Positions 34,265-41,980 of a stretch of 64,000 nt of DNA are shown here, piece by piece. The notes beneath the pieces are model-generated. The model was not told the DNA's origin. It ran no database searches and saw only the letters and a list, made by a program, of their open reading frames with translations. Numbering within the stretch: the stretch's first letter is position 1; each line of letters starts with the position of its first letter. The position numbers and the translations under genes were made by a program. Source of the DNA: Streptomyces sp. NBC_01549 (lineage in GTDB: Bacteria > Actinomycetota > Actinomycetes > Streptomycetales > Streptomycetaceae); the NCBI RefSeq assembly GCF_026339955.1, contig NZ_JAPEPW010000003.1:558001-622000 (forward strand), read 5' to 3'.

Positions 34265-35455
34265 TCAAGCCGCAGCAGTGACGGGGAGGTTGCTTTGGTA
34301 GCACTGTCCGTCACGGATGAGAGCCCACAGGACGTTCACGCGTCGTCGGGCCAGGGCGAGGACGGCCTGGATGTGCCGCTTGCCTTCGGCGCGCTTGCGT
34401 TCGTAGAAACGACGCGACTGGTCGCAGCTGCGGATGCTGATCAGCGCGGAGGTGTAGAAGACGCGTTGCAGCCCGCGGTGATAGCGCCTGGGCCTGTGCA
34501 GGTTGCCACTGATGTTGCCCGAGTCCCGGGGGACCGGAGCGACTCCGGCAAGGCTGGCCAGGCGGTCAGCGGTGCCGTAGCGGCTCATGTCGCCGGCGGT
34601 GGCGGCGAGGAACTCCGCGCCCAGCAGTGGGCCGATGCCGGGCATGCTGGAGATTACTTCGGCGAGTTCGTGGTCGCGAAACCGGGCCGCAATGAGCTTG
34701 TCGATCTCGGTGATCTGCTCGTTGAGGCTCATCACCTCCTTGGCCAGGGTATGGATCACCTGCGCCGTGATCTTCTCCCCGGGGACGGCGGTGTGCTGGC
34801 GCTCAGCCGCTTCCAGGGCGACCTCGGCCAGGGCTTCGGGACTGCGGGTGTTACGGTTCCGCAGCCAGGTCTCCAGGCGCCTGCGGCCAGTTCGACGCAG
34901 AGCGGCCGGCGTCTGATAGCCGGTCAGCAGAATCAGCGGCCCGGCGTTGCCCAGGTCGAGGACTCGCTCCAAGGCCGGGAAGATGCTGGTGAGTTGGCCG
35001 CGCAGGCGGTTGATCCGGCGGGTGCGGTCGGCGTTCAGGTCGGCCCGACGGCTGGTGAGGATCCGCAGTTCGATGGCGTGCTCGTCGTCCGGCTTCAGGA
35101 CGGTCAGGTCTCGGCGCATCCGGGCCTGGTCGGCGATGACGGTGGCGTCCTTCGCGTCGGTCTTGCCCATGCCCCGGTATCCGGCCGAAGCCCGGTTAAC
35201 CGCCAGGCCGGGTATGTAGACGAGGTGCTGGCCGTGGTTGAGCAAGAGGCTGATCCACAGTGCGGCCATGCCGTCGGCAACGTCGACCGCCCAGACCACG
35301 TCCTCGTCGAGGGCCAGCACATCGGCGAGCAGGGCCAGCAGCTCCGGCTCGTCGTTCAAGACCCGTCGCGACAGCAACCGTACGCCCTCCGCGTTGAGGA
35401 CCACGCAGTGGTGATGGGTCTTGCCGATGTCCGTACCCGCCCAGATCTGGGCCAC
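34265..35455 (-). CDS. IS110-family transposase (RuvC-like DEDD recombinase)
   Basis: This 396-residue protein has an N-terminal DEDD domain (AGTDIGKTHHHCVVLNAEGV, VVWAVDVADGMAALW, GMGKTDAKDATVIADQARM). Its C-terminal transposase_20 domain reads ISSMPGIGPLLGAEFLAATA, LASLAGVAPVPRDSGNISG, with the catalytic Ser likely in SGNISG or the nearby TSALIS. It works with a bridge RNA made from the adjacent non-coding region. The stop lies 14 bases from the right element end. It appears intact. Confidence 0.92.
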   Translation of the reverse strand: MAQIWAGTDIGKTHHHCVVLNAEGVRLLSRRVLNDEPELLALLADVLALDEDVVWAVDVADGMAALWISLLLNHGQHLVYIPGLAVNRASAGYRGMGKTDAKDATVIADQARMRRDLTVLKPDDEHAIELRILTSRRADLNADRTRRINRLRGQLTSIFPALERVLDLGNAGPLILLTGYQTPAALRRTGRRRLETWLRNRNTRSPEALAEVALEAAERQHTAVPGEKITAQVIHTLAKEVMSLNEQITEIDKLIAARFRDHELAEVISSMPGIGPLLGAEFLAATAGDMSRYGTADRLASLAGVAPVPRDSGNISGNLHRPRRYHRGLQRVFYTSALISIRSCDQSRRFYERKRAEGKRHIQAVLALARRRVNVLWALIRDGQCYQSNLPVTAAA

Positions 35456-35499
35456 CTGTTCCTCCGGTCGTTCGATGACGCTCTGTTCTCCCGGACGAC

Positions 35500-35650
35500 C
35501 TCGCCGGCGTGGTCCTACTCAGCGATCCGCTCGAAGGCGTTCGCAGCTCCTAATCAGCGGCCGAGTCGTCGTGAGACACCGGGCGGCCAGGTGGATGGAA
35601 CCATCGAGGGCAACCGCTTGGAAGCCATACCCGGTGTCTCTGGGTCTCTG
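35500..35650 (-). ncRNA. IS110 bridge RNA with readable donor and target loops
   Basis: On the transposase strand, a hairpin closed by GAGACACCGGG/CCCGGTGTCTC (35573-35640) holds CCAAGCGGT and ATCCACC, the left half and the complement of the right half of the actual insertion site. Closer to the ORF, a second loop holds ATTAGGAG, matching the right element end plus core, and GTAGGACC, complementary to core plus left end. The order (target loop then donor loop, then ORF) matches the described IS110 bridge RNA. The ends of the transcript are not known. Confidence 0.8.
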
Positions 35651-35690
35651 GACCTTACGACGGCCCGTCCAACCCACGAACAAGGTAGGA

Positions 35691-36452
35691 CCGCTTGGGC
35701 AGCACCACGAAGCCACGCATGTCGTCGCTGCGCTTGACGATCGCCAGGACCAGCGCAAGCGCGGCCAGGCAGTGCTCGACGAGACTGCCGGTGTAGCCGC
35801 CATCCGCCCAGACCAGGGCCAGCCGGTGATGCGCGTCAGCGACTTGGTGCAGCAGGACCTGGGCGGCGGCGCGGTCGCCGACATCCGCGGCGGTGACCAT
35901 CACCGCGAGCAGCAGGCCGAGGGCGTCGACCACGACATGCCGCTTACGGCCGTTGATCAGCTTGCCGCCGTCGAAGCCGCGGCTGTCGGAGCCGACGACC
36001 GCGTCCGCCTTCACCGACTGCGAGTCGATCACTCCGGCCGTCGGCTCCGTGTCGCGGCCCGCCTTCTCGCGGACCTGCGCACGTAGCCGGTCGTGGAACT
36101 CCTTGACCAGGCCGTGGTCGCGCCAGCGGCGGAAGAAGGCGTATACCCGGTCCCACGGCGGGAAGTCGGTCGGCATCGCCCGCCACTTGATGCCGTTGTC
36201 CACGAGGTAGCGGATTGCATCGAGTGCAGCCCGGTGGCAGTACGCCTCCGGCCGGCCGCCCCGACCGCGCATCCAGCCCGGCACCGGCAGCAACGGCCGG
36301 ATGGCCGCCCACTCCGCGTCCGTCATGTCCGTCGGGTAGCGCGGCTGCCGCAATCCGTTGTCGGCGGCGTTTCCGAACCGGTGAGCCAGGCAGTCACACT
36401 CCCAGGTGACCGAGCTGGACTGCCCGGCCGTCGGCACGCAAGACTGCTGCAT
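35691..36452 (-). pseudogene. IS5-family transposase, N-terminal and central part
   Basis: The frame reads MTDAEWAAIRPLLPVPGWMR, GIKWRAMPTDFPPWDRVYAF, GVIDSQSVKADAVVGSDSRG (first Asp), GRKRHVVVDALGLLLAVMV, LVWADGGYTGSLVEHCL (second Asp), ending PKR where the IS110 starts. ATG 36452 follows AGGAGG. It was intact before insertion; the other half is at 34093-34250. Confidence 0.85.
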
Positions 36453-36591
36453 CAGGGCCTCCTGCTGCTCGGTGATTCGACACCAACGAGCTGTTCAGGA
36501 GGCCCTGTCCGTATGCGCCCAGCGCCCCACGATCACCCAATCGGGACTCCCGTTCGACGCGCATCTCTCAAGATCGGAAAGACAACAACTA

Positions 36592-36660
36592 CTGAAGCGC
36601 CGCCTTGCTGATCACGTCTGGCGCACGATGATTGGCGACGAACTGAAGTTTCCCCGTGAT
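36592..36660 (+). pseudogene. IS110-family remnant (right part)
   Basis: KRRLADHVWRTMIGDE is the expected continuation of the IS110 remnant ending at 33478. It lies directly after the IS5-family target duplication CTGA. Confidence 0.6.
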
Positions 36661-36676
36661 CTTGGGCACGTTGTCG

Positions 36677-37573
36677 TTACGCCGCGAGGGCTTGGTCTTG
36701 CCGGTAGCGCAGGCGTGTTTCGTGGGGCGTGAGGTAGCCCCAGTGGATGTGCTTGCGCAGACGGCGTCTGTTGTAGAAGGTCTCGACGAATTCGAAGATG
36801 TCGGCGCGGGCGGTGGCCCGGTCGGGCCAGAAGCGGGTGTCGATCTCCTCGTTGAGTACGGCCCAGAAGCTCTCCGCGGCGGCGTTGTCGAAGCAGCTCC
36901 CGGTCCGGCCCATGCTCTGCCGGTATCCCAACTTGCTGATTCTGTCGCGGAGTTGTCCGGAGGTGTATTCCGATCCGCGGTCGCTGTGGATCACGCAGCC
37001 GGGTTCCAGGCGGCCCAGTGCGGCAGCCATGTCGAGGGCGTCGACGACGAGTTCAGCGCGATGGTGGTCGGCCATCGAGTACCCGATGACCTCGCGCGTG
37101 GCCAGGTCCAGCCACGAGGCGAGGTAGAGCCAGCCCTCGGCCGTGGGGATGTAGGTGATGTCCCCGACGATCTTCGTTCCGGGGCGGGTGGCGGTGAAGT
37201 CCCGGCCGATCAGGTCCGGCGACGGGGCGGCTTTGGTGTCGGCCTTGGTCAGGCTGCGGCGGCCGGTGCGCCGGCTGTTCCCGGCGATGCCGTGTTCCCG
37301 CATGACCCGTGCCACCCGCTTGCGGTTGACCGGTCGGCCTCGCCGGCGCAGTTCGGCGGTAACGCGCGGGACGCCGTAGTTCCGCCGGGATGCGATGTGG
37401 ATCACCGTGATCGCGTGCGCCAGGGCCCCATCCGCCCCCCGCCTCGCCTCGCGGGCTTCGGCGCCGGCCACCCACGCGTAGTACGTAGAGCGGGCCGTCT
37501 TCATCACCTTGCACAGCAGCACGACCGTGTAGTTCGCCTTCTCCGCGTGGATGAACCGGCATATCTCGCTCAC
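36677..37573 (-). CDS. IS3-family transposase OrfB (second element)
   Basis: This 298-residue integrase-fold transposase reads GVPRVTAELRRRGRPVNRKR (HTH_21), TKIVGDITYIPTAEGWLYLA (first Asp), VIHSDRGSEYTSGQLRDRIS (second Asp), and DNAAAESFWAVLNEEI (Glu). The start GTG 37573 overlaps the orfA stop. Only the last codons of orfA remain (AFFAKESDR, 37570-37620). The element is truncated at its 5' side and probably cannot transpose alone. Confidence 0.9.
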   Translation of the reverse strand: MSEICRFIHAEKANYTVVLLCKVMKTARSTYYAWVAGAEAREARRGADGALAHAITVIHIASRRNYGVPRVTAELRRRGRPVNRKRVARVMREHGIAGNSRRTGRRSLTKADTKAAPSPDLIGRDFTATRPGTKIVGDITYIPTAEGWLYLASWLDLATREVIGYSMADHHRAELVVDALDMAAALGRLEPGCVIHSDRGSEYTSGQLRDRISKLGYRQSMGRTGSCFDNAAAESFWAVLNEEIDTRFWPDRATARADIFEFVETFYNRRRLRKHIHWGYLTPHETRLRYRQDQALAA

Positions 37574-37620
37574 CGGTCGCTCTCCTTCGCGAAGAAGGCG
37601 GTGGTGAGGTCAATGGGTCG
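37570..37620 (-). pseudogene. IS3-family OrfA, 3' tip only
   Basis: TAFFAKESDR ending in TGA, overlapping the OrfB start by GTGA, is the typical C-terminal end of IS3 OrfA proteins. Everything upstream is missing, replaced by the IS30 fragment on the other strand. Confidence 0.55.
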
Positions 37621-37662
37621 GTGCAACATCCCAGGAAGAACGGTTACTGGAGGTGTTGCTGG

Positions 37663-37915
37663 GTGGCGAGGATCGGGCGTCCGGGGTTGTCGGACGAGCA
37701 GAAGCGTGAAGTGTGGCGGCGATGGCGTGACGGGCAGTCGCTGAGCGAGATCGGGCGAGCGCTGGGCAAGGTGCCCGGGTCAATCCACGGAGTGGTCGCA
37801 GCGAACGGCGGTTTCGTCCCGGCGGTCAGGACCCGATCGGCCGGAGTGCTGTCGCTGGCGGAGCGGGAGGAGATCTCCCGGGGTCTGGCCGCCGGCGACT
37901 CCTTAGCGACGGTGA
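37663..37915 (+). pseudogene. IS30-family transposase N-terminal fragment
   Basis: GTG 37663, behind GGAGG, starts ARIGRPGLSDEQKREVWRRW, RDGQSLSEIGRALGKVPGSI, LSLAEREEISRGLAAGDSL. These are the two HTH regions of IS30 transposases. Homology stops near 37915, where an unrelated fragment continues in frame. There is no catalytic domain. Confidence 0.75.
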
Positions 37916-38043
37916 GCGTCCACGTGGGCTACGAGTCGTGGCTGGAGCGGGATCGGCCGATCCTTCTGGGCCGCGAGCCCGAGGTGATCGGGATGGCCTC
38001 GCAACCGGATGACACCGCCGACCGCATCGGCCCCAGGGTGTAA
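37916..38043 (+). pseudogene. TnsA-like endonuclease fragment fused to IS30 remnant
   Basis: VHVGYESWLERDRPILLGRE followed by PEVIGMASQP resembles the N-terminal nuclease region of TnsA-like subunits of heteromeric transposons in Streptomyces. It is in frame with the IS30 fragment by chance and stops at 38041-38043. Tentative. Confidence 0.35.
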
Positions 38044-38179
38044 ACCCGTGGGCCGATGCCCGCGCCCGTGATCAGTCGGTGGGCCGATGCTGCGCGGGAG
38101 GGGCACGTGACAGCGTTCCTCTGTGCCCACGGACTGGCCGTCGCGGCACGGTTGACGATCCGTCGCCACGGGAGGGCCC

Positions 38180-39400
38180 ATGACCACCACGCCGTTCATC
38201 AGCCGGAAGGGCATGACGCGCCGCCGCATGCTGGGAGCCGCGCTGGCCGCCGGGGCCGCGTTGCCGCTTGCCGCCGTCGCCAGCCCCGCGTGGGCGGACC
38301 CGGCCGCGGCCGCCCCCGCCGCGACGCGGCTCATGCTGCCCGTGCCGACCGGGCCGCACCCGGTGGGCACGGTCCAGCTGCACCTCGTCGACCGGTCGCG
38401 TCCGGACGACATCGCGGGCCCCGGGCACTTCCGCGAGCTGATGGCCACCGTCTGGTATCCCGCCCGGGACGTCGAGCGGTACCCGGTGGCGCCCTGGATG
38501 CCGGCCAAGGCACTTCAGGCGTTCCTCGACGACGCGGGATTCAGCGATCTGGCCCCCCTGGGGCCGCTCACTGCCGGCCACGTGGGCGCTCCGGTGCGGT
38601 GGTCGGGCCGGCGGCTGCCTGTCGTCGTGTTCTCGCACGGCGCGCACAGCCACCAGGGAGACCACACCGTCATGGTCCAGGAGCTCGCCAGCCATGGATA
38701 CGCAGCTGTGACCGTGGCTCACCAGTACGACACGTACACCGAGTTCCCCGACGGTCGGGTCGCCGTCCCGCTCCACGACAGGCAGGCGCCGACGCTGCCC
38801 GGGGACTTCGCCGCTGACCTGCGATTCGTCCTCGACTGCGTCGAGCAGCTCGCCGCCGGGCGCAATCCGGACGTCGACCACAGGAAGCTGCCAGCTGGGC
38901 TGCTCGGCTCCCTCGATACGCGACGCATGGGCGCGTTCGGCTGGTCGAAGGGCGGGACGGCCACCGCCTGCGCCACGCTCGCGGACGAGCGCATCCGGGC
39001 CGGGCTGAGCCTCGACGGCCCGATGCAGATGAACCCACCGCTGGCCGGCTACCTGGACCGGCCGTTCATGATGATGTCCGCCGTGTTCACCCGGGCCACG
39101 GATCCCGAGGCCGCCGCATACTGGTCGCACCTGCGGGGCTGGCGGCTGAACATCCAGGCCCAGGGCGCCGCCCATGTCTCGTACGGGGACAACGAGGCGC
39201 TGTTCCCACAGGCGGCAAAGCTGTACGGATGGAGCGGGCAGCAGCTCCAGGACGTGATCGGCACCCTCGATCCTGACCAGGCGGTGAAGATCCAGCAGGC
39301 GTACCCGCTCGCCTTCTTCGACGAGCACCTGAGCCACCGTCGGGGGCACCTGCTCGACGGGCCGTCCCCAGCCTTCCCGGCAGTGACGTTCCTCCCCTGA
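38180..39400 (+). CDS. Tat-exported alpha/beta hydrolase (PAF-acetylhydrolase-like)
   Basis: This 406-residue secreted hydrolase has a twin-arginine signal (MTRRRMLGAALAAGAALPLA) ending near AWADPAAAAP. The mature protein reads ATVWYPARDVERYPVAPWMP, VVVFSHGAHSHQGDHTVMVQ (oxyanion loop), and MGAFGWSKGGTATACATLAD (nucleophile Ser in GWSKGG). A late DNEALFP and SHRRGHLL could give the acid and His. The layout resembles platelet-activating-factor acetylhydrolase or PET/lipase-like esterases. ATG 38180 follows GGAGG (38172-38176). A 10-bp terminator follows immediately. Confidence 0.87.
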   Translation: MTTTPFISRKGMTRRRMLGAALAAGAALPLAAVASPAWADPAAAAPAATRLMLPVPTGPHPVGTVQLHLVDRSRPDDIAGPGHFRELMATVWYPARDVERYPVAPWMPAKALQAFLDDAGFSDLAPLGPLTAGHVGAPVRWSGRRLPVVVFSHGAHSHQGDHTVMVQELASHGYAAVTVAHQYDTYTEFPDGRVAVPLHDRQAPTLPGDFAADLRFVLDCVEQLAAGRNPDVDHRKLPAGLLGSLDTRRMGAFGWSKGGTATACATLADERIRAGLSLDGPMQMNPPLAGYLDRPFMMMSAVFTRATDPEAAAYWSHLRGWRLNIQAQGAAHVSYGDNEALFPQAAKLYGWSGQQLQDVIGTLDPDQAVKIQQAYPLAFFDEHLSHRRGHLLDGPSPAFPAVTFLP

Positions 39401-39406
39401 GTACCC

Positions 39407-39428
39407 GGGACCGCGGCACCGCGGTCCC
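39407..39428 (+). terminator. Terminator after hydrolase
   Basis: GGGACCGCGG and CCGCGGTCCC form a tight 10-base palindromic stem 7 bases after the stop codon. Confidence 0.65.
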
Positions 39429-39777
39429 ACGCAGGCGCTTGCGGGAACAGGACGACTGGGCCGAGTTCTACCCGAACCGCCTCGGCTTCAGCGCGCCGTG
39501 AGACGGCTCGTACGACACGTGAGGTATCCCCAGTCAGGATCGGCAAACGGTCAAGATCACCTGTCACAGGACAAGGGCGTGCGGAAGAACGGGCGCGAGC
39601 TCCACCTCACAGCCTCATAGCTCACCCCGTCTACCTGGGGAAAGGGGCTGTGAGGCTCACAGACCTCACAGGCCTTCCGGGTGCCTGACACTGCTCCTGC
39701 TCACCTGGATGGGCCAAACGCGGGAACCCGGCAAGGGTGCCGCGTCGCCGCCGCGCCGTGCGCGTTCTTCAGGTATG
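39429..39777. other. Gap with a short coding tail and a nested dyad
   Basis: A plus-strand tail (RLREQDDWAEFYPNRLGFSA, stop at 39499-39501) looks like the end of a lost gene. At 39605-39655 CCTCACAGCC pairs with GGCTGTGAGG around an inner CCCC/GGGG stem, and a further CCTCACAG follows at 39664. The dyad could be a terminator or an attachment-type site; nothing else is recognised. Confidence 0.35.
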
Positions 39778-40159
39778 GAACTCGTAGTCGAAGAGGCCGC
39801 TGTGACCATCAAGGTCGTGTCCGTGGGCGGCAAGCGGATGCTGATGACCCACGATGTGCCCCAGCAGCCCACGGCGCAAGAACCCAAGGGTGCAGCCCCT
39901 GTGCATCCTGGCCTGCGCGATGATCCGGGACTACGCCGACTTCACCGGCGGTCCCATAGCCCAGTGGAGGGCATCTCGCGACGTCCAGAAGGCCATCAAG
40001 GCTGCCGTCGAACTGGCCGGCCTCCGCAGTGATCCGGCAGCCCTCGAGTACCTCAATCAGGAACTGACCGTGCAACTGGCCGACCTGACGCTGTGCCTCA
40101 CAGAGTCAGCCAACGTCCTCGGCCAGGAACTGCGCGAGGGAACCTCGCCTCCCAGGTGA
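39778..40159 (+). pseudogene. Unknown gene split by a frameshift
   Basis: The first frame reads MELVVEEAAVTIKVVSVGGK, RMLMTHDVPQ. After about 39890 a second frame reads IRDYADFTGGPIAQWRASRD, VQKAIKAAVELAGLRSDPAA, LEYLNQELTVQLADLTLCL. The second part is clearly coding-like and helical. I do not recognise it; the frame change near 39890-39910 may be real or the two may be separate small genes. Confidence 0.35.
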
Positions 40160-40204
40160 GCCGCCGCTGACCGCAGCGATCAGGCGCGGCTAGCGTACGA
40201 GGCG

Positions 40205-40557
40205 CCCCGACCCCGGCAGCTGCAAGACACTGTCACGGCAAGTCGGACATGGGCCGCCGGATCACTCTCCGCCCGCAGGCGGAGCAGGAGGTGATCCAAC
40301 GGGCACGGGCACAGGAAGACACCCCGGAGTGGAGAGAGCAGTACGCACACCGGGCCGGCGTGGAAGGCACTATGTCTCAAGGAGTGCGAGCCTTCGGCCT
40401 GCGCCGATGCCGATATCAGGGCCTGGCCAAGGCCCGGCTACAGCACCAGCTCACCGCCACCGCGATGAACTTCCACCGCCTCAACGCTTGGTGGACCGAC
40501 ACCCCACGCGCCCGCACGCGCACGTCACACCTGGCAGCCCTTCGGCCCGCCGAGTAG
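40205..40557 (+). pseudogene. DDE transposase C-terminal fragment (IS1182-like)
   Basis: GKSDMGRRITLRPQAEQEVI, REQYAHRAGVEGTMSQGVRA, FGLRRCRYQGLAKARLQHQL matches the C-terminal part of IS1182-like DDE transposases, including the Glu in GVEGT. The N-terminal two-thirds are absent. Confidence 0.7.
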
Positions 40558-40627
40558 AACTCGGCGGGCCGAATTCACCAACAGTGTCGCTGCAATGCCG
40601 GGGTCGGGGGCGTTGTCACCGGGGCGG

Positions 40628-41032
40628 CTACCCGAGCCAGACGAGCGCGGCCGCGGCGAGCGGCAAGGTGAGCACGTCCGGCAGCCGGTACGCCCGGTAG
40701 TCGATGTTGGCGAGCAGCACGGCGGCCCGGGCGAGCAGCAGCCAGACCACCAGCTCGTGGCGGGCCCCGGTAGCGGCCGCCAGCAGGGCGCAGATCACGG
40801 CCGTGGCGGAGGCGACGGACAGGGTGCTCGGCCCGTAGACATCCCCGGCAGAGCAGCGGGCACACCCCAGCCATCCGCTGCCGGTCCCGGTGCTGAGGGG
40901 ATTGCCGACCGGGCACGCCGACCGCCACGGTTCCTCGGGCGGCACGGAGAACCGGTACGCGGGACGGGATATAAGCACGCCCGTGCCGCAGCCCCACAGG
41001 ACGGCGGCCGTGATGATCAGCAACGTCTCCAC
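40628..41032 (-). CDS. Prepilin peptidase-like protein, truncated
   Basis: This 134-residue membrane protein resembles the N-terminal half of an A24 prepilin peptidase, which cleaves type IV pilin-like leaders. It has two hydrophobic segments and the first catalytic Asp region (LLANIDYRAYRLPDVLTLPL). The second Asp (GxGD) domain is missing because the frame stops right after AAALVWLG. Actinomycete homologues are about 230-260 residues. It likely cannot cleave prepilins. Confidence 0.65.
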   Translation of the reverse strand: METLLIITAAVLWGCGTGVLISRPAYRFSVPPEEPWRSACPVGNPLSTGTGSGWLGCARCSAGDVYGPSTLSVASATAVICALLAAATGARHELVVWLLLARAAVLLANIDYRAYRLPDVLTLPLAAAALVWLG

Positions 41033-41082
41033 CGGACGGACTTGGGGTCAACACCGCTCGGTCCACTCCGCCCGGACCGGGA

Positions 41083-41454
41083 TCAGGGTTTCCAGGTGCG
41101 CAGGAAAGAGGCGATCCGGGCGGCGGTGCAGCGCGGGTTGTTCAGCTCATGGGCGAGCGCGGTGAGCTGTTCTCGAGTGGGGTTGACGGGGATGTTGCTG
41201 GCCTCGAGATACATGACGGCGACCGCACAGGCCACGGTCAAGTTGGAGCGCTCCAGCCAGCGGCATCGGCCCAGAGTGTGCACCAGGGCGGCGGCACGGG
41301 CGTAGGCGCCGTCGTAGACGGGTGTGTCGAGGAGTTCACCGCGGTGGCGGGCGACTGCTGCGATGGGGACACCGTAATCGTCGGCGGCCGGGTCGCGATG
41401 GCCCGCCCGTTCTGCCACTTCGAGGATCCAGGATTCGTCGACGTGCAGGATCAC
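41083..41454 (-). CDS. Fic/Doc-family toxin with degenerate motif
   Basis: This 123-residue protein resembles Doc-type toxins, which modify translation factors by nucleotide or phosphate transfer. The helix YARAAALVHTLGRCRWLERS is followed by NLTVACAVAVMYLEASNIPV, aligned with the core HxFx(D/E)GN(K/G)R region. Here the core reads LERSN, lacking the invariant His and GN. This variant is common among actinomycete Fic-like TA genes. GTG start overlaps the antitoxin stop by four bases. Activity is uncertain. Confidence 0.7.
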   Translation of the reverse strand: MILHVDESWILEVAERAGHRDPAADDYGVPIAAVARHRGELLDTPVYDGAYARAAALVHTLGRCRWLERSNLTVACAVAVMYLEASNIPVNPTREQLTALAHELNNPRCTAARIASFLRTWKP

Positions 41455-41708
41455 GCGGCGGCGCCCGGCTGGGGCTCGGCGTATGGGGCGTCGAGTTGCC
41501 GCTCCAGGTCGTCGAGGAAGGTGCCGTGCTCGTCGATGAGCCGCTGGGCGGCGGTCATGCCGGCGGCGCGGGCACCGGTCGTGTCCTCGATGATGAGCCG
41601 CTCCACGTACTTGTTGAAGTCCAGCCGACGGGCGGCCGCGGCGGCCTTGCCGGCCGCGAGCACGTCCTCTTCCAGCCGGACCTGCGTCTGCTTCTTCGCG
41701 GAAGTCAT
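41451..41708 (-). CDS. Ribbon-helix-helix-like antitoxin
   Basis: This 85-residue protein starts KKQTQVRLEEDVLAAGKAAA, typical of a ribbon-helix-helix DNA-binding N-terminus. An acidic C-terminal segment (RLIDEHGTFLDDLERQ) follows, which could neutralise the toxin. It precedes and overlaps the Fic/Doc-like gene by GTGA, the standard antitoxin-first order. It would bind and repress its own promoter near 41710-41730. Confidence 0.7.
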   Translation of the reverse strand: MTSAKKQTQVRLEEDVLAAGKAAAAARRLDFNKYVERLIIEDTTGARAAGMTAAQRLIDEHGTFLDDLERQLDAPYAEPQPGAAA

Positions 41709-41790
41709 GCCCTCATGGTAGCAGGGTGGTAGCGGGCAAGAGGTGCAGGTCAGTCCCCCTGTTCCCTTCGGGTGCGCCTTGCCGGCGTGA

Positions 41791-41975
41791 AAACATGGCT
41801 GCGGCGCCTGCCCGCCGACGCCGGTAGCTCGTTGGGACGTTGAGCCCGTAGGTCAGTCTGGTGCCGGGGCCGCAGAGGGGCCACGCACTGTTGCCATCGA
41901 GCACGCCGGTCAGATTTTCGCTCCCCCGCGGCCCCCTGGGCAGGCGTCGGCCCGTACGGATCGATACCAGGGAGT
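41791..41975 (+). ncRNA. Candidate bridge RNA of second IS110
   Basis: The non-coding region between the left end and the transposase contains a loop closed by GGGGCCGC/GCGGCCCC (about 41867-41936) holding the donor guides named for the element. An earlier loop with GGCGCCTGC and GGTAGC partly matches the proposed target GCGCCTTGC/GCTATC. The target match is weak. Confidence 0.45.
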
Positions 41976-41980
41976 TGTGC

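Larger units (their letters stand above)
34251..35690 (-). mobile_element. Intact IS110-family element inserted in IS5 transposase
   Basis: Removing 34251-35690 plus one CC dinucleotide restores the IS5 transposase codons (GTGCTGCCCAAGCGG then TGGATCGTCGAG on the minus strand). The element has no terminal inverted repeats beyond TCCTA/TAGGA, as usual for IS110. The core dinucleotide is GG on the transposase strand. It encodes one transposase and a structured 5' non-coding region. Confidence 0.85.
33479..36591 (-). mobile_element. IS5-family element with passenger gene, itself split by IS110
   Basis: The ends carry the inverted motif GTTGTCTTTCCG (33485-33496 and its complement near 36574-36585). 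The host IS110 codons continue seamlessly across it if one copy of CTGA (33475-33478, 36592-36595) is removed, which indicates a 4-bp target duplication. It holds an opposite-strand passenger ORF and a transposase interrupted by another IS110 at 34251-35690. Confidence 0.75.
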
